DNA of 64,000 nucleotides, taken from assembly GCA_019914995.1 (NCBI GenBank), contig CM034127.1, positions 14,234,269-14,298,268 of the forward strand. Direction: 5' to 3'. The notes below the pieces were generated by a model that saw only the letters and a program-made list of their open reading frames with translations, made no database searches and had not been told where the DNA came from. Origin of the DNA: Acanthochlamys bracteata (taxonomy: Eukaryota; Streptophyta; Magnoliopsida; Pandanales; Velloziaceae). The translations under genes and the position numbers were made by a program. Each line of letters opens with the position of its first letter. The first letter of the stretch is position 1. Positions 11,087 through 24,305 of the stretch are shown here, piece after piece.

Positions 11087-14000
11087 GGACTCCTGGCTGT
11101 GCAGGAAGCCTTCACATGTGGATCTCATACCTGAGCTGTCCAATGTGTAACAGCCATGGTATGGAATAATTCTTTACAACTGAGAAAGCTGATTTATTGC
11201 TTCAGGTAAGCAGACTGTGCTTTTACCTACTTGACTGAGTCTGTTTGCCAAAATGATACTTCTCAGTTTATGTGGATTGTATGAGCTCAGTAGAGGGATG
11301 TGCTACTGTTGGATCTATGGAGTTGTGTAATTCTAAAAAGAAGTATGTACAACTAGTATTCGTGTATGTATTTTGAGTATTCTCTTTTCTCTGGTTTGAC
11401 ACATATGCTTAGTTCTTGGTATGATATTTTGTATAGCAGTGCAAATTTATAGGATGCTGTTACTTTTGATTGCATTTTACTTGTTGTGTAATATCTGTAG
11501 GTGTCAAGGTTGGATGGCTTTGGTATTAAATTAAAATCATGAGGAGGTCCATCTGTCCAACAGCACGGGATAATTTCTATCATTTAGAGGAGGGTGCTTG
11601 TTGTCTATCTATAAGCATGTCATTATCAAATAGTGAACAACTTTGGAAAGTACTGGGTGTTGAATGTTAGAAACTTAGAATTGCACCCTTTATTAGTTTC
11701 TTTTGTCTTTTGGTTGGGGACCCCAAGCAGATCAGTCACTGACAGTTTTGAGTAGACAGGATAAGGTGTTTATGGGAACAGATCAAATTGAGACTTTGAG
11801 AGAGGAGGAGTTTAGTATAGGCTCAGTAAGTTAATTACCATCTTTGTCAATGACGCAAATGCATTGCATGCTGGCCTTCGTTTTTAGTGAGAGAAGGTTT
11901 TGGATCGAGGAGGACCACAGGCGTGTGCGTATGAACATGGTAGGAATCAAAAGTTGCGGGGAAGGAGAAACAAAATGTGCAGCACTAGTATTTCCGTCTT
12001 CTAACGACAGATGTCCCTCTACCCATTAACTTCATTTTCATTCTTTCGAATATATTCTTAAGGAGACAAACGTTTAAGCTCGTATAGCGTGATAAATGCG
12101 GGTTTTGTATGGTTAACCGCTTTTACATACGGGGTTAGCTCCGTTGTTCTTATATGTGTATGTCCATTAGAAGTAAAAAGTGTTAGAATATAAAATCACT
12201 TTGATGATTTCATCAATCTATAAGTAAGTGCTGATAGTTTATTATTTAGTTCAACATAGCTGCTATGATAGTTATGTTTGGATTCGTGAAAAAGTTATGT
12301 CCAAATTTATTAAAAAGTTATGTTCAGATTTATTCTAACTATCATAAAAGTTATATAAAAAATTAATGCTAAAGAGATAGTTATTAGACCGAAAGGTTGC
12401 TTTAAAGAACTAGTTATTCAGTGAATTAGTTATCAAATAATTTTTCAATATTATATATATATATGTGTGTCTTAAATATATAGGACTTAAAAAAATATAA
12501 GTAAAAAAATAAAATTATAAGTTTACATATAGTGATATTTTTTTTTAACCACATCATTGTAGGATTTTTTTTTTTTTTCACATTTATTTTTATGTTTGTG
12601 TGGTTATTTTATTCATCTATAATAATTTCAATTTGAATTGTAAAATTTTAATGTGTGCAAAATATTTTATTGTATTATTTTTTATTCATGCACGCTGTTA
12701 TATTTTTAACAAAAAGAAATATCAAATGATTTCATGGTTTCGTCAGAATGATGATCAGAATAAAATCTTTCTCTAGAAATTGAATTTGTTATCAAGTCTT
12801 TAAAGACTTCAGAATATGGCCATAGGTTAGCAGCAGTCAAACTTGTAAAGAGTTTACTATTAGTGCGAACAAGTTTCTTCTTCGACTACCATCTAGAAGA
12901 AGTTTGAATTCGAAAAATTGTATGTTGAAAGTTTCATGAAAAAACTCCAACGGAACAAAGAGAAGAATATCGGAATATCCTCCCCTTACTAGATAAGTAG
13001 ACTTTGCATTTCCTTCAGATCTCAACAAAACCAACCAACTTTCAAAAACAAGTACTTCGTTTTCAGGACTGCTGGCTTTTTTCGTAGCTGGGCCCAAATA
13101 AAAAAAATGAACCATCTGTCCGTAGCCAGAAGGCCCAGAACAGAAGCGCAGCACGTTCGTTCCACTTGTCAAATAAGTTGGGCGATTCCATGGACTGCCA
13201 GAGAAAAAAACATTTATCAGAAAAAAAAATAAAGCAAAAGCACAGCTTTTCAGAAAGTAGCTTGTTTTGTTTTGTTAGATTTGTTTGATAACCTATCATT
13301 ATGGATTAGAGCGAGGGCATGTTTGGCTACCAATACTTATCAAATTTTATTTTAATTTTTATTTTCTAATAAAATTTTATTGTATTTTAAAATTTTTAAA
13401 ATATAAATTGTACATATAAATATATATATAATTTTTGAATTGAAAATTTATAATTTATTTCTTAAATATATTTTAAATCAATTTATTATTGAAGCACTTC
13501 AAACGCTCCTGATATTTGAGATTCGAATTCAATAGTAGGCTGAATAAAATCCAATACTACACCGCTACACCTAATGAAAGATCAATAGAGGATAAGATCA
13601 TAAAACTATGGTGTTTATTGTCGGTACTTATCACTACTTACAAAAAATTAATTAACTTTTTTTAGTAAAAATATTTATAATACTTTTAAAATAATTTTTA
13701 AATTTGAAAATATAAATAAATTATACATCATATACCTTTATATTCATAATTTTTATTATAATTTAGATAAAAAATTAAATTTATTTTAAAATAATTTTAC
13801 AATGAACTCATATGTAATAAGTTTTTTTAAGTACTCTGAAACACATCCATATCTTACAAGGGAATTAATCAAAAGTATATAATAGCGTATTTTAAATATT
13901 CGTAGTTAAATTTTACGAATGTGAAAAAGTGAAAATTAAATTTTTTTGAAAAATAAATTAAAAATGAAATTTATGTTTTACGTTTCAGTTATTGTTTGAA

Positions 14001-15810
14001 GTAAATTGGAAATACAGTTCATATTTTATATTGTAATTATTTTAAAATATGTTAAGAGTGGAGAAAAAATTTTCTCAAAAAATATAAAAATATGATAGTG
14101 AAATTCAAGAGAAAGTAAAGATTTATATAAAACTGAAGTTTTAAAATTTTTTATAATATTAAAATATATGAATTTATTGAATTTTATTTTTTGGCGAAAG
14201 AAATTAAAATTTCGATAAATTAAAACGCGCTATTTGGTGTCTCAATTTGATATTGTACTAGTAATAATAAATATTTTATTTGATTTGCCAAGAAAATTTG
14301 TGAAAAATGTGGAAGTTCGTACCATCAACACTATTTAGTGATTGCAATATGCGAACTACAATGAGACTCCCAATCAAACGTGTGTTGGTTTCACTTTTAA
14401 TCTTATTTTTAATACTATTGTTTAAATAATTTGTTTTTTAATAACTTATTTTATATTGAAAGAAATATAATCTTGGTGTGGGGTATCCAAATGCTCAAAT
14501 TTAAACCACCCACGATATCCAAAGACTTAATTTTAATTTTTTAATCTTTTTTGTGATAATATCATGAATTGGATCTAAGCAGATTTTCACAGTTGAGCTA
14601 AGCAGCAGCAGCTGCGTATTTATGGAATTTTAATTAGGCAAGAATTATCAACTCACGTGATTCCATAACCGTCAATGATTCACTTCCCGAAATGTTAGTT
14701 GATGTTTGAAAGTATTTATTAAAAAAAATTTAGAATAAAAAATATTTTAAATTTTTTAGATTATATCTTTTAACTAAATAATAATAATAATAAATTTTAT
14801 GATTTAAAATTTTAAAATTTTAAAATTAAAAAAATTAAATTAAAATAAAAAAAATAAGTCCTAAATTTTCTTCTCTTTCAGTTGTCGATCTGTTCAAACC
14901 AACAATTAGTTTTATAAATGTTTGTTGCCTTTTGATTTGTTCAAAGAGTCGATGGATTTTAGTTATCAATTGTTTTTGACTTATTATAAGCTATCATTCG
15001 TTTCAAAAGATCCAATATATTCTTTGTCACTCACCGGCGGCATACACGTTTTATAATTAATTAGCCGAATCAAATTCTCAATAATTATATAACAGTTTAT
15101 AAGTTAAATATGGTCATTTTTTAATGTATATAAATTAAAGAGTCAAACTATCCACGAATAATCGTTGGCGTTTGTGGAAACTTACGTACTAACCACTGTC
15201 TTGTTAAAAAAGTGAATAAAGTAAGTTTTATAAACATTAATTTAAAAAATTAAATTAAAAATATTTAATAAAAAGTAAAATTATATATTAATATAATATT
15301 TATAGTAAGTTTTAAAAATAAATTTTAAAAAAATTTTATTAATAAAAAATTTTTATTTTAATTTTTGTATATATTTTATATTAAAAGTGAGTTTAGAAAA
15401 ATGAATTTGAGGAGTAATAAATACACTCTAAATTATATAACAAAGATTGTGTTGGTAAAGAGTTAAACTGAGTTATTCCTGAAGTTATTATACATATATA
15501 AAACAATATATAAAATTTTTTAAAATATAAACAATTTTATATGAAAAGTATTTGATAAATGTTTCCAAATCGTCCGCTTCGTCAACTGTATTTAAGATAG
15601 GAGTGGTCCTTTGAATTTAAGTGTTAGTTAACAGAGTTATTAACTATTTAATATTAAGTCTAAGTATAATAGTGTAGGATATTAGAGTTAGTAGAGTTAG
15701 AAGAGTTAACTCTATAAAGTACAAGTGGCGCAACTGCTTTTCTGTAGCGTTTTAATTCAGTAATTATCCAAGCCGAAACGTTTTAAGAAAACCTACCCAT
15801 TAAAACATTG
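11087..15810. other. Long AT-rich spacer without recognisable genes
   Basis: After the ADF 3' UTR (to roughly 11600) I see no coding signature up to the PEPC-kinase promoter. Short open frames at 12837-13172 and 13063-13299 (minus strand) show no family motif. From 12240 onward the sequence is dominated by A/T runs that include several palindromic insertions, for example at about 14695-14870. Confidence 0.6.
14695..14870. repeat. AT-rich stem-loop (MITE-like) insertion
   Basis: The left part 'gtatttattaaaaaa' followed by 'gaataaaaaatatttt' matches the consensus edge seen at 20755, 49205, 54110 and 60585. The interior is nearly pure A/T and can fold on itself. No target duplication was identified. 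Confidence 0.4.
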
Positions 15811-15880
15811 CCACGTGTCTCAAGAGCATATTCCAGATTCCAAATTCTAAATATTCTTTAAACTTTTTTTCCTTATAAAT
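15811..15880 (+). promoter_or_regulatory. G-box and TATA box upstream of the plus-strand PEPC-kinase gene
   Basis: A canonical G-box core (CACGTG, 15812-15817, in CCACGTGTC) lies about 180 bp before the start codon, and a TATA box (TATAAAT, 15874-15880) lies about 115 bp before it. G-boxes bind bHLH/bZIP factors in light, clock and ABA responses. PEPC kinase is known to be controlled mainly at the transcript level, which fits. Confidence 0.6.
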
Positions 15881-15992
15881 ACCCACGAATTATTTCTCTT
15901 CTTTTTCTTCAAAACCCAAACACCAAAAAGGAAACGATTAATTCAACAAACAAACAAAAAAAGAAGATTTTGTGTGCCGTTCTTTTTCTGCA

Positions 15993-17236
15993 ATGACTGA
16001 AGCGCTCCTCGTTGAATTCTCAGTGTTATTCGAGGAAGAAGAAGAGATCATCGGCCGCGGAAGATTCGGTATTGTTCGCCGTTGCGTTTCCAAATCCACC
16101 GGCGAAGTTTTTGCTCTCAAATCCGTCGACAAATCGCTCCTTCTCGACCCGATCGATCGTCAATGCGCCGCCCGCGAAGCAACCATTGCTAAGTTTGCTT
16201 CTTCATCTTCTCAAGAAGATTCTTCTGAGCATGAGCACGTTGTTGGGTTGCGTGGTTTCTTCGAAGACGATGAGTTCATTCATCTCGTTATGGATCTCTG
16301 CACCGGCGGTGATCTGCTCAGTTTTCTATCGGAGACAACTCCCTTGCCGGAGAACGTCGCCGCTGAGTTGACGGCGCAGCTCGCTGAAGCTTTGGTGTTC
16401 ATTCACCGGAGAGGAATTGCTCATAGGGATATCAAGCCTGACAACGTTCTGCTCTCCTATCGCAACCAGGTAAAAAACAATCAAGTTCTTCTTCTAATTT
16501 TGCTCCAGATTTCTTTGTAATGCTACTGATCTTTTTCAGTTACTAGACTAGATTTCCTGAGAATTAACAGCAGAAATTTCTTGTGAATCTTTAAAATATT
16601 TGTTTTGATGTCTTTATAAATGCTGCAAGTGCTGATAAATTTCTAAAAAGATTCGATTTGTTCTTCTGTTCTGTTTTGCAGATGGAAAGAGGAGAAACAG
16701 AAGGGCAAAACGGTCATCTAGTACTGAAGTTGGCCGACTTCGGTTCGGCGGAGTGGTTCGGTGAAGGCGAGACGATGCAGGATGTCGTTGGAACGCCGTA
16801 TTATGTGGCACCTGAGGTCGTCGCCGGGAGAAGCTACAATGAGAAGGTGGATGTTTGGAGTCTTGGAGTGATTCTCTACATGATGCTCTCTGGTTCACTT
16901 CCCTTTGATGGAGAAGACGCAGTTGAGGTCTTCGATGCTGTCTTGCGGGCCAACGTCAGGTTCCCCCTACGATTCTTCGCCGGAGTTTCGCCTGGAGCAA
17001 AGGATCTTCTACGCAAGATGCTATGCAGGGACCCCTCTCGCCGTCTATCTGCAGAGCAAGTACTAAGTAAGTGTTTTGTTATCTCCTTCAAAATTTAAGC
17101 CCAAGTTGTTTCTTGTGAATACTCTTTGGAGATTGTCGATAAAGTTATTGATATATGTGTTATGGCTTTTTTTGTTTCGTTTTCAGGACATCCATGGATT
17201 GCAAGCAGAGGAGGGAACAGACCATTGACCTTCTAA
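15993..17236 (+). CDS. PPCK: Phosphoenolpyruvate carboxylase kinase (PPCK-type), copy 1
   Basis: Exons are 15993-16469, 16682-17066 and 17187-17236 (TAA), giving 303 residues. PPCK is a minimal Ser/Thr kinase related to the CDPK group. It phosphorylates the N-terminal Ser of PEP carboxylase and relieves malate inhibition. The protein is just a kinase domain: glycine loop GRGRFG (21-26), ATP lysine in FALKSVDK (~43), HRDIKPDN (144-151), DFG (178-180) in [17 protein letters not shown] (202-204), and EQVL|RHPWI at the last splice. There is no EF-hand or autoinhibitory tail. The small third exon after RHPW is the layout expected for this family. The ATG at 15993 is the first in frame. Its acidic insert (QEDSSEHEH) between the lysine and the C-helix region is longer than in PPCKs I know. 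A PEPC-kinase-related kinase of other specificity cannot be excluded. Confidence 0.85.
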
Positions 17237-17943
17237 CCTGATCGGAATTCTCTTAACTCTGTACATACGTAAAGAGGGGTGACAAGGAAGTATATGGACT
17301 AACTAAATCTAAAGATCTCCCAGAGGTTATACCTAGCAATAGAAACCTGGAGGAGTTTGCTCAGTTTATGTTGGCAATGAGTTTTTGAGTTCTCTGCAGA
17401 AGTGGATTTGGAAGTTTGATATCCAGAGTTGCATTTCTTGGAGCTGCTAGAAACCAGCCAGCGGAACTGGAGTCTTACGTTTTTTTGTTGTTCTGTTTTT
17501 CCTGTGTAGTAGTATTTTGATCTACGTGAGTGAGCAGATGAGTACTTCCATCTTGTACGTAATCTGGCTTTGGAATTCTATATAGAGAGCGTTTTCCTTT
17601 TCCGCAGAAGATGAGTTTTTTAAGCCATTGATCTTGTACTTTCACCATGTTATGTGAATGAAAAAATCTCTCATGAATATGCTTTGCTTCAAGTTTAGCT
17701 TCCAACTTGTGCTCTACACTACTTGTCTTGCTGAACAAGTGCCAAATGTTTATTATTTCATTCCAGAATTATCTTTTAAGAGATTGCACTTGGATATAGT
17801 TCCATAATTTTATCTCGGAAAGAAAAACAAGATATGGTAAAATCATCAGGTATGTCTAGAAAACAAGTTTATCGTATAATCTTCTAGCATCACGAGTCAT
17901 GCGAACATAAATTTTATTTTTCTGGCAGCCTGTTGTTGTCATA

Positions 17944-18800
17944 TGTGACAATATATGACCCGATCCAAAAATTCAATTCAAAACTGATCTATTTAATCAG
18001 AGTTAGAGTTAGAAATTTTAACCTGTATAAATATATGGGTTGAGTTAGGGTTGAACGAATTTGACCCGGTTATTAAATGGATCAATTCGGGTTAATCCGA
18101 AATTGACCCACCAATTTGAAATATCATTTTTTGAAGGAATAATTTTTTATTTTTTCTTACCGTATAATAAAATATTGGTAATAAAAATAATCGATAATAG
18201 TTATTTACAAACTATTAAATTATATTGTATTTATAATTAATTCTTTATTTTCATACCTTAGTAAAATAGGTAAGATTAAAAAATTATAATATTATCGAAA
18301 GTATTACTATGTAGGTATTTTTAATAAACGAATTTAGATTTCGTATAACGATTTTTATGAAAATTTTGTTAGATAGATATATTTATCAAAATTTTTATCG
18401 AAATTATTAATACATATTTATAATCATAAATTTTAGCTATTATCATATATTTTTTAAAAATAAAAATAATAATTTTTTTTAGATATTTTAAGGATCAATT
18501 AAGATATTAAGGAATATATATTTTGTCGGACATAATTATATCTCGTCAGTAAAAATATCGTGCACTTTCATCGAACTGATCCTATAACTTCGTTGAAGCT
18601 TAAAAATATAAAATTAATAATTAATAATTTTAATTATTAAATAGGTCGATCCGAATTTGACTCGGTTATTCATAAGTTGGGTTAGGATTGATAATTTTGA
18701 TCCGTATAAATTTATAAATTGAGTTAGAATTAAATAAATTTGATCCAATTATTAAATAAATAGATTCGAAACTAATCTATTAATTCATATTGCTACCCTA
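17944..18800 (+). mobile_element. Non-autonomous DNA transposon, ~850-bp family, copy 2
   Basis: It aligns end to end with copies 1 and 3. The right end ATTGCTACCCTA matches the intact terminus ATTGCCACCTCTA of copy 3, while the left terminus is degraded to 'tgtgacaat'. It carries the same central landmark 'atatctcgtcagtaaaaatat'. There is no coding capacity. Confidence 0.75.
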
Positions 18801-19254
18801 TATGCAGTGATGTATATACACATACCGACCAGTCCTCGCAGGATTTAGTTAATATTTGGAGTATTACGCAAGTCAAGCTCAGCCATGCGAAGAATTATAA
18901 GTTCCAACTTTGTAGTTCTTGACTAGTGTAGAATTCAACCTGTGGAGTCTTGCCGATGGATGATAACGTAAGCAATGACATTAAAGAGGCTTGAGCATGA
19001 TGATGTTGTGCAGGATTGAGATGAAACAAAATTATATTACAAGATTATTATTATTATTATTATTTATTATTATTAAAATTTTTAAATTAATTTTTTTTGT
19101 TTTATAAGTAATTTTAAACAGCTACTTGGTCTGCTCCTTCTCTAGTAAAATTTTCTGCATCAGATTGACCTGAACAAACTAGAAACTTCATGAAGATAAA
19201 ACAAGTCATTCCTGAATCCTGAGTTGGAGCCATACAGATTTTTTAACAATACCG

Positions 19255-19530
19255 AGTATTTCCGGAGAGACCGTATTTTAAAAGTTCGTAATAAAGTTTT
19301 GTGAAATAAAAAAAAAAAATAATTTTTTAAATAAAATAAAATAAAATAAATTTTTGTAGAAAATAAAGTGAAAATACAATCTAGTATTTATATTTTAATA
19401 GTTTTTAGAAATGTATTTAAAATTTAAAAATATAATTATATTAAAAATTATACAAATAAAAAATATGAATTATTTAAAACTTAAAATAAAAAAAAATAAT
19501 TATTTGCGTTTAAAACACGCCATTATTAGC
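19255..19530. repeat. AT-rich palindromic insertion
   Basis: An A/T-dominated stretch runs from 'aatacc gagta' to 'gcgtttaaaacacgcc'. It resembles other short insertions in this window but lacks a clear terminal repeat pair. Confidence 0.3.
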
Positions 19531-20754
19531 TTGAAGTTGAGACCTTTCCTCGTTAAGAAAAAAAGAAGTTGAAGGTCTTATCCGGCAGAAGTTTCTGTTC
19601 CACAAGGGTTTCAGAAGTTCAAATGCTGAATTATTGAATCCTGACGTGACTGAATTGAAAATTATTTGCTTGATTAGACAAATTCCTGTTCAGCATTTTC
19701 CGATACACTTTATTTGAAGTGTGTTGGCTTATAAGCACTTCCTTCTACTTATAAATTACAATTAAATGATTCCATCAAATAGCTTAAAACTTATTTAATT
19801 GACTAATCATGTAACAGGAATCAATCCCCACATCCTGGATCACGCCAAGAATCATGCCTATCATAATCCATCACGCATAAGAACAGATCTCAGAAAACAT
19901 TTTTCAATAATAGAGTAATGCATACATTATTCCAAGGACTGAGACACTACTGTACTGTCATCTTAAATTATTTAAAAAATGAATTTTCTATTGCGAATTT
20001 CAAAGAATATTTGATTTAGCTTTTCAAAAACTATCTTTTAACTAAATTAAAATATAATTTTTTTATTATATATTTTTATTATTTTTTTTAAAAATAAAAA
20101 AATAAAATTTATTTTTTAAAAAAATAAAAAATATTCTCTATTTCAGAAAAATCTATTTTATAAATACTTTCAAAAGCTCTCTAAGTACAATTGACAAAAA
20201 TAAATGATGAATAAACATTTTCAATTTGTCCTTGTTTTTCTATTCCAATCTTATAATAATAATAATAAGCTACAAGTGCTTATCATGGAGGCACACTAGC
20301 TATTGCTTCTTTGTATAGTTTTGTCAAGCCTTATCTTCAATGAAAACAACAGTAACTAGCTAGAACAATGAAAAGAATGCCTACCAACCTTATCAATATG
20401 TGGGAGACAAATTCAATAATGTCAAATAGCCTTGGTTGGAAGAAATGCGGTATGATTTCGGACATCAAAGACCCCCACAAACACTTGTAACTGATGTGTT
20501 GTTTCTTTTTTGTGCTGACTGTTTCTCTAGATGGATATATATCTCCTATGCTCTTGTTGCTTTATTAAACAGCATTTTTTTTAAATAAAAAAATATTTTT
20601 ATTTTAAAAATAAGTTTTTTTAGAAAAAATAAAAATAATTGATAATAAAATTTTATTACATAAAAGTTTTGTATACTTTATAAAATTTTAAATAAATTTG
20701 TTAAAAAATATATTAAAAAATTATTTTTTGAAAATGGAATAATAAATCGTTTGG

Positions 20755-20998
20755 GAGTGTTTATAAAATAGAACTTTTTTGAAATGAAAAATATTTTTAT
20801 TTTTTTTAAAAAAACGAGCTATATTTTTTTATTTTTAAAAAAATAATAAAAATATGCAATAAAAAGATCTCATTTCGTAAAATTTTTCTACACTTTCTAA
20901 ATTTTTAAATAATTTTTTTAATACTTATAAAATATATATTAAAAAATATAAAATAAAAAAATATATATAAATAGCGTTTGAAATGCTATGCCAAACGC
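20755..20998. repeat. AT-rich stem-loop (MITE-like) insertion with CGTTTGG/CCAAACG ends
   Basis: The left side reads 'cgtttgggagtgtttataaa' and the right side ends 'gccaaacgcagc', so the outer bases form an inverted pair. The inner edge matches the insertions at 49205, 51345, 54110 and 60585. Confidence 0.5.
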
Positions 20999-22484
20999 AG
21001 CTTAATACTAGAGGAAGTGAAGGAATCTGGACGACATTTCCTCGTTTCAGTTGCAGGAAAGCAAGAGTTTCAGAATAATTGTTTCTCGAAATAACTGAAA
21101 CGAATAGGGTTTGCCAATTATTGAGATCAGTTTGTCATGTACCCACTGCAACACAGGTCATGATCAAATTATGTGCAACCCCGAAAAAAATACCGAAAAT
21201 TTTCCTGGAAGGATTTCTTCAAATACCTCTTCTTATGATCGTATACTGAAGAAATTCTTCTTGGTTTAAAGTAGTGATCTCTATTATACCTGACTTAAAA
21301 GAATTCTATCGTTATTTCATAGTTATCAATCATTTTAATCTTTGCATTTCTGATTTCACAAGTTTCTTGCAGCATTGTTTGTCAACAGCGACGTGGCTTG
21401 TAGTGGACAAATGTATAAGCAATCAAAAAGCGAAAAACCGATTCAGAAAAGGAACACAGCCATAGTTCGGAAAGCGATTGAAAACCATTAGGCCTAGAAG
21501 CAGAAGCACAAAATTTAATTTCTCATGGCCATCGGTAGAAGCGAAAAGCTCAAAAGCCAAACGTAACTCCTCCATATGTTCTCTCCAATACTTTTTTCCA
21601 CTTTTTGTTCGTACATCCTCTCGTCCGGAAATTTGCTACTGATTTCCATATCTAAATTTAACAAAAGCCATTTTAAAGGTGGCCTCAGATTTGGTTGTGC
21701 TTATTGAAAAGTGCTTTTCTTGAGCTCATACATTTTCATTTCCACATTGCACTTGTGGAAAATAAGCTATGATTGAACTATATCTGATAACTTGATGAAT
21801 GAAGACTTGGGACATTTTTTGAGGTTGCTTACTTTGGTGAATGTTTTTTCACTGTCTATCTCAGCATTTTGTCGAGCTACTACTGGAAATAATTTGCTTT
21901 ATCTAAATTATTTTGTTAATATATGACTGCGCCAAAAAAACTTTAGATACCTACTTGTACGATAGTAGAGCTCAAGAAACTCTAACCAGCATGAAACACG
22001 CAAAGTTGTCAACAGAAAATAAGCATCAATGTTACATCAGAAGGCACTTGGCCGACATCTTTCTACCTCAATCCAAAGTAATCCATCATTAAATTCTTAT
22101 GCGCAATCACAAATCTACAAGCAAACTCATGTTGAAATTAGTGATATATGAACATCAGCATATACTATAGAATATGCGGTAAGCAGTAAAAAGAGAATCC
22201 TTTATATATATACAGATGCAAAGAAAGAAGATGGACATAATTTTGCACCGTTCAACTTCTATAGACAGATTCCTCTTTACAGATTTGAATTGGACAAGTA
22301 AAGGTGGAAAGCAAAATGCTTTAGAAAAGCATTGGCCTTCTTTCCAGCGAACACTCTCCAAGTGATCAGAAACTATCGACAGTCATCTCCCATGAAACAC
22401 TTAGCTGTAGCAGATGCGTTAAGCTATATACAATACCATTGCTTCTTCTTCGTAGTCAAGTTATGTAACACCGTCTCTTCTGAC

Positions 22485-24305
22485 TCATGTATGGTCTTTA
22501 ACCAATCTCCTCTTGCTGCCACCATTTTTTATCCATGGATGGTCTGAACATAATACAGAGAGGAAGAAAAGTTATCCTGATTGAATTGTTACTTAACCTA
22601 TCATACACCTTGTTAATTATCTTCAAAGTTACAATGGGCATGAAATAGACAACCATGACTTACAATGGACAGATTATTGTTAAATAAAAGAAAACAACGT
22701 ATAGAATTCGGTATGTTGGAAACATTATTAAAGGCCAATTATAAACACCACCTCGCAGCATTAAACCTTTAAAAATTAAGTTGTCATCCAATATTATATA
22801 ACATCTTATCAAATTAAGCAGATAGCACCACATCCAACTAATAATAAGTGTGCAAACTTACTCAACACACTTGAAAAAATCATACCAGATGCAGGCAGCA
22901 ATACCAAGGGCTGTTGAGTGCACAGCTTAATTAAGTCGATGATAGTTCGAAATAAATGAACAAGAAGGTATACCATATTAGTCAAGCAGCATCATGCAAC
23001 ATGAGACAGATCAAGCAAAAGTTATATAAAAGAATTATGAACAAAAGGTACCTGCTAAGTATCTCAATTAGGACAATAATTCAAAATTCAAATAGATTTA
23101 ACTCTCAATAATCAGGAGCTTAACTTGCTGTCTTAAATTTTGATATGAAATAAAGCAAAGCTTCCTAGTTCCTAGAACGAAACCTTAAAGCCAAATAATT
23201 TAGCCAAATCTCAATTGAGGAAAAGCCACTTACCTAGCACTTGCTCGGCAGACAGCCTGCGAGAGGGGTCCCTGCATAGCATCTTGCGTAGGAGATCCTT
23301 TGCTGCTGGTGAAACTCCAGCAAAGAACTGTGGCGGAAACCTGAGATTTGCCCGCAATACTGCATCAAAAACCTCAACTGCGTCTTCTCCATCAAAGGGA
23401 AGTGAGCCAGATAGCATCATGTAGAGAATCACTCCAAGACTCCAAACATCCACCTTCTCATTGTAGTTTCTTCCGGCAACGACCTCAGGTGCCACATAGA
23501 ACGGCGTTCCAACAAGACCCCGCATCGTCTCGCCTTCACCGAACCACTCCGCCGATCCGAAGTCGGCCAACTTCAGTACTAGATGACTATTTTGCCTTTC
23601 TGTTCCTCCTCTTTCCAGCTGCAAAACATAGCAGAAAGAGACAAAAATCGATTCTTTTTAGAATTTATCAAGCACTTGCAAGATTTAGAGAGATGTTAAA
23701 ACAAATTTTTGTAGTTTCAGAAGAAATTTGTGCTGTTAATTTTGTCAGAAAACCTAGTCTAGTAATTGAAAACAATCACTAGCATTACAGAGAAATTTGG
23801 CGAAAAATTACAAGAAGAAATTGATCGTTACCTGGTTGCAATAGGAGAGCAGAACGTTGTCGGGTTTGATATCTCTGTGAGCGATTCCTCTCCGGTGAAT
23901 GAACAGCAAAGCTTCAGCGAGCTGCGCCGTCAACTCAGCCGCAGCATTCTCCGGCAAAGGAGCATTCTCCGATAGAAAACACAGCAGATCACCGCCAGCG
24001 CAGAGATCCATGACGAGATGAATAAACTCATCATCTTCATAGAATCCACGCAACCCAACAACATGCTCATGCTCAGAAGAATCTTCTTGATCAGAAGAAG
24101 CAAACTTGGCAATGGTCGCTTCGCGAGCTGCACAGAGACGATCGATGGGTTCGAGTAGGAGCCTTTTGTCGACGGATTTGAGAGCGAAAACTTCACCCGT
24201 GGATTTAGAAACGCAGCGGCGAACAACACCGAACTTTCCTCGGCCGATGATCTCTTCTTCTTCTTCGAATAACACTGAAAATTCAAAGAGGAGCGCTGCT
24301 GTCAT
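22485..24305 (-). CDS. PPCK: Phosphoenolpyruvate carboxylase kinase (PPCK-type), copy 2
   Basis: Exons in transcript order are 24305-23832, 23618-23234 and 22543-22485, giving 305 residues. The protein is very similar to copy 1 and has the same splice positions and phases. All kinase landmarks are intact: GRGKFG loop, ALKSVDK lysine, [20 protein letters not shown] and APE. The last exon begins with DHPWI, where copy 1 has RHPWI, and it has a different basic tail ([14 protein letters not shown]). Intron 1 is 213 bp (212 in copy 1), but intron 2 is 690 bp against 120 bp. Reading through the intron 2 donor instead gives a protein ending shortly after EQVLG, which would be a truncated form. The inverted arrangement and close similarity indicate a local duplication. 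The start matches MTEALL of copy 1; an in-frame upstream Met is less likely. Confidence 0.84.

Larger units (their letters stand above)
17237..22484. other. Spacer between the two inverted PPCK genes
   Basis: It holds the 3' UTR of copy 1 (to about 17750), a transposon copy (17944-18800), an ATT microsatellite (about 19046-19066), several AT-rich palindromic insertions (19960-21000) and unique sequence to 22484. No gene is recognisable. Short open frames at 21274 and 22155 lack family features. Confidence 0.6.

Noticed and set aside
12837-13299. Two minus-strand frames of 111 and 78 codons
   Set aside because: No conserved motif, no splice support, and composition like the surrounding spacer.
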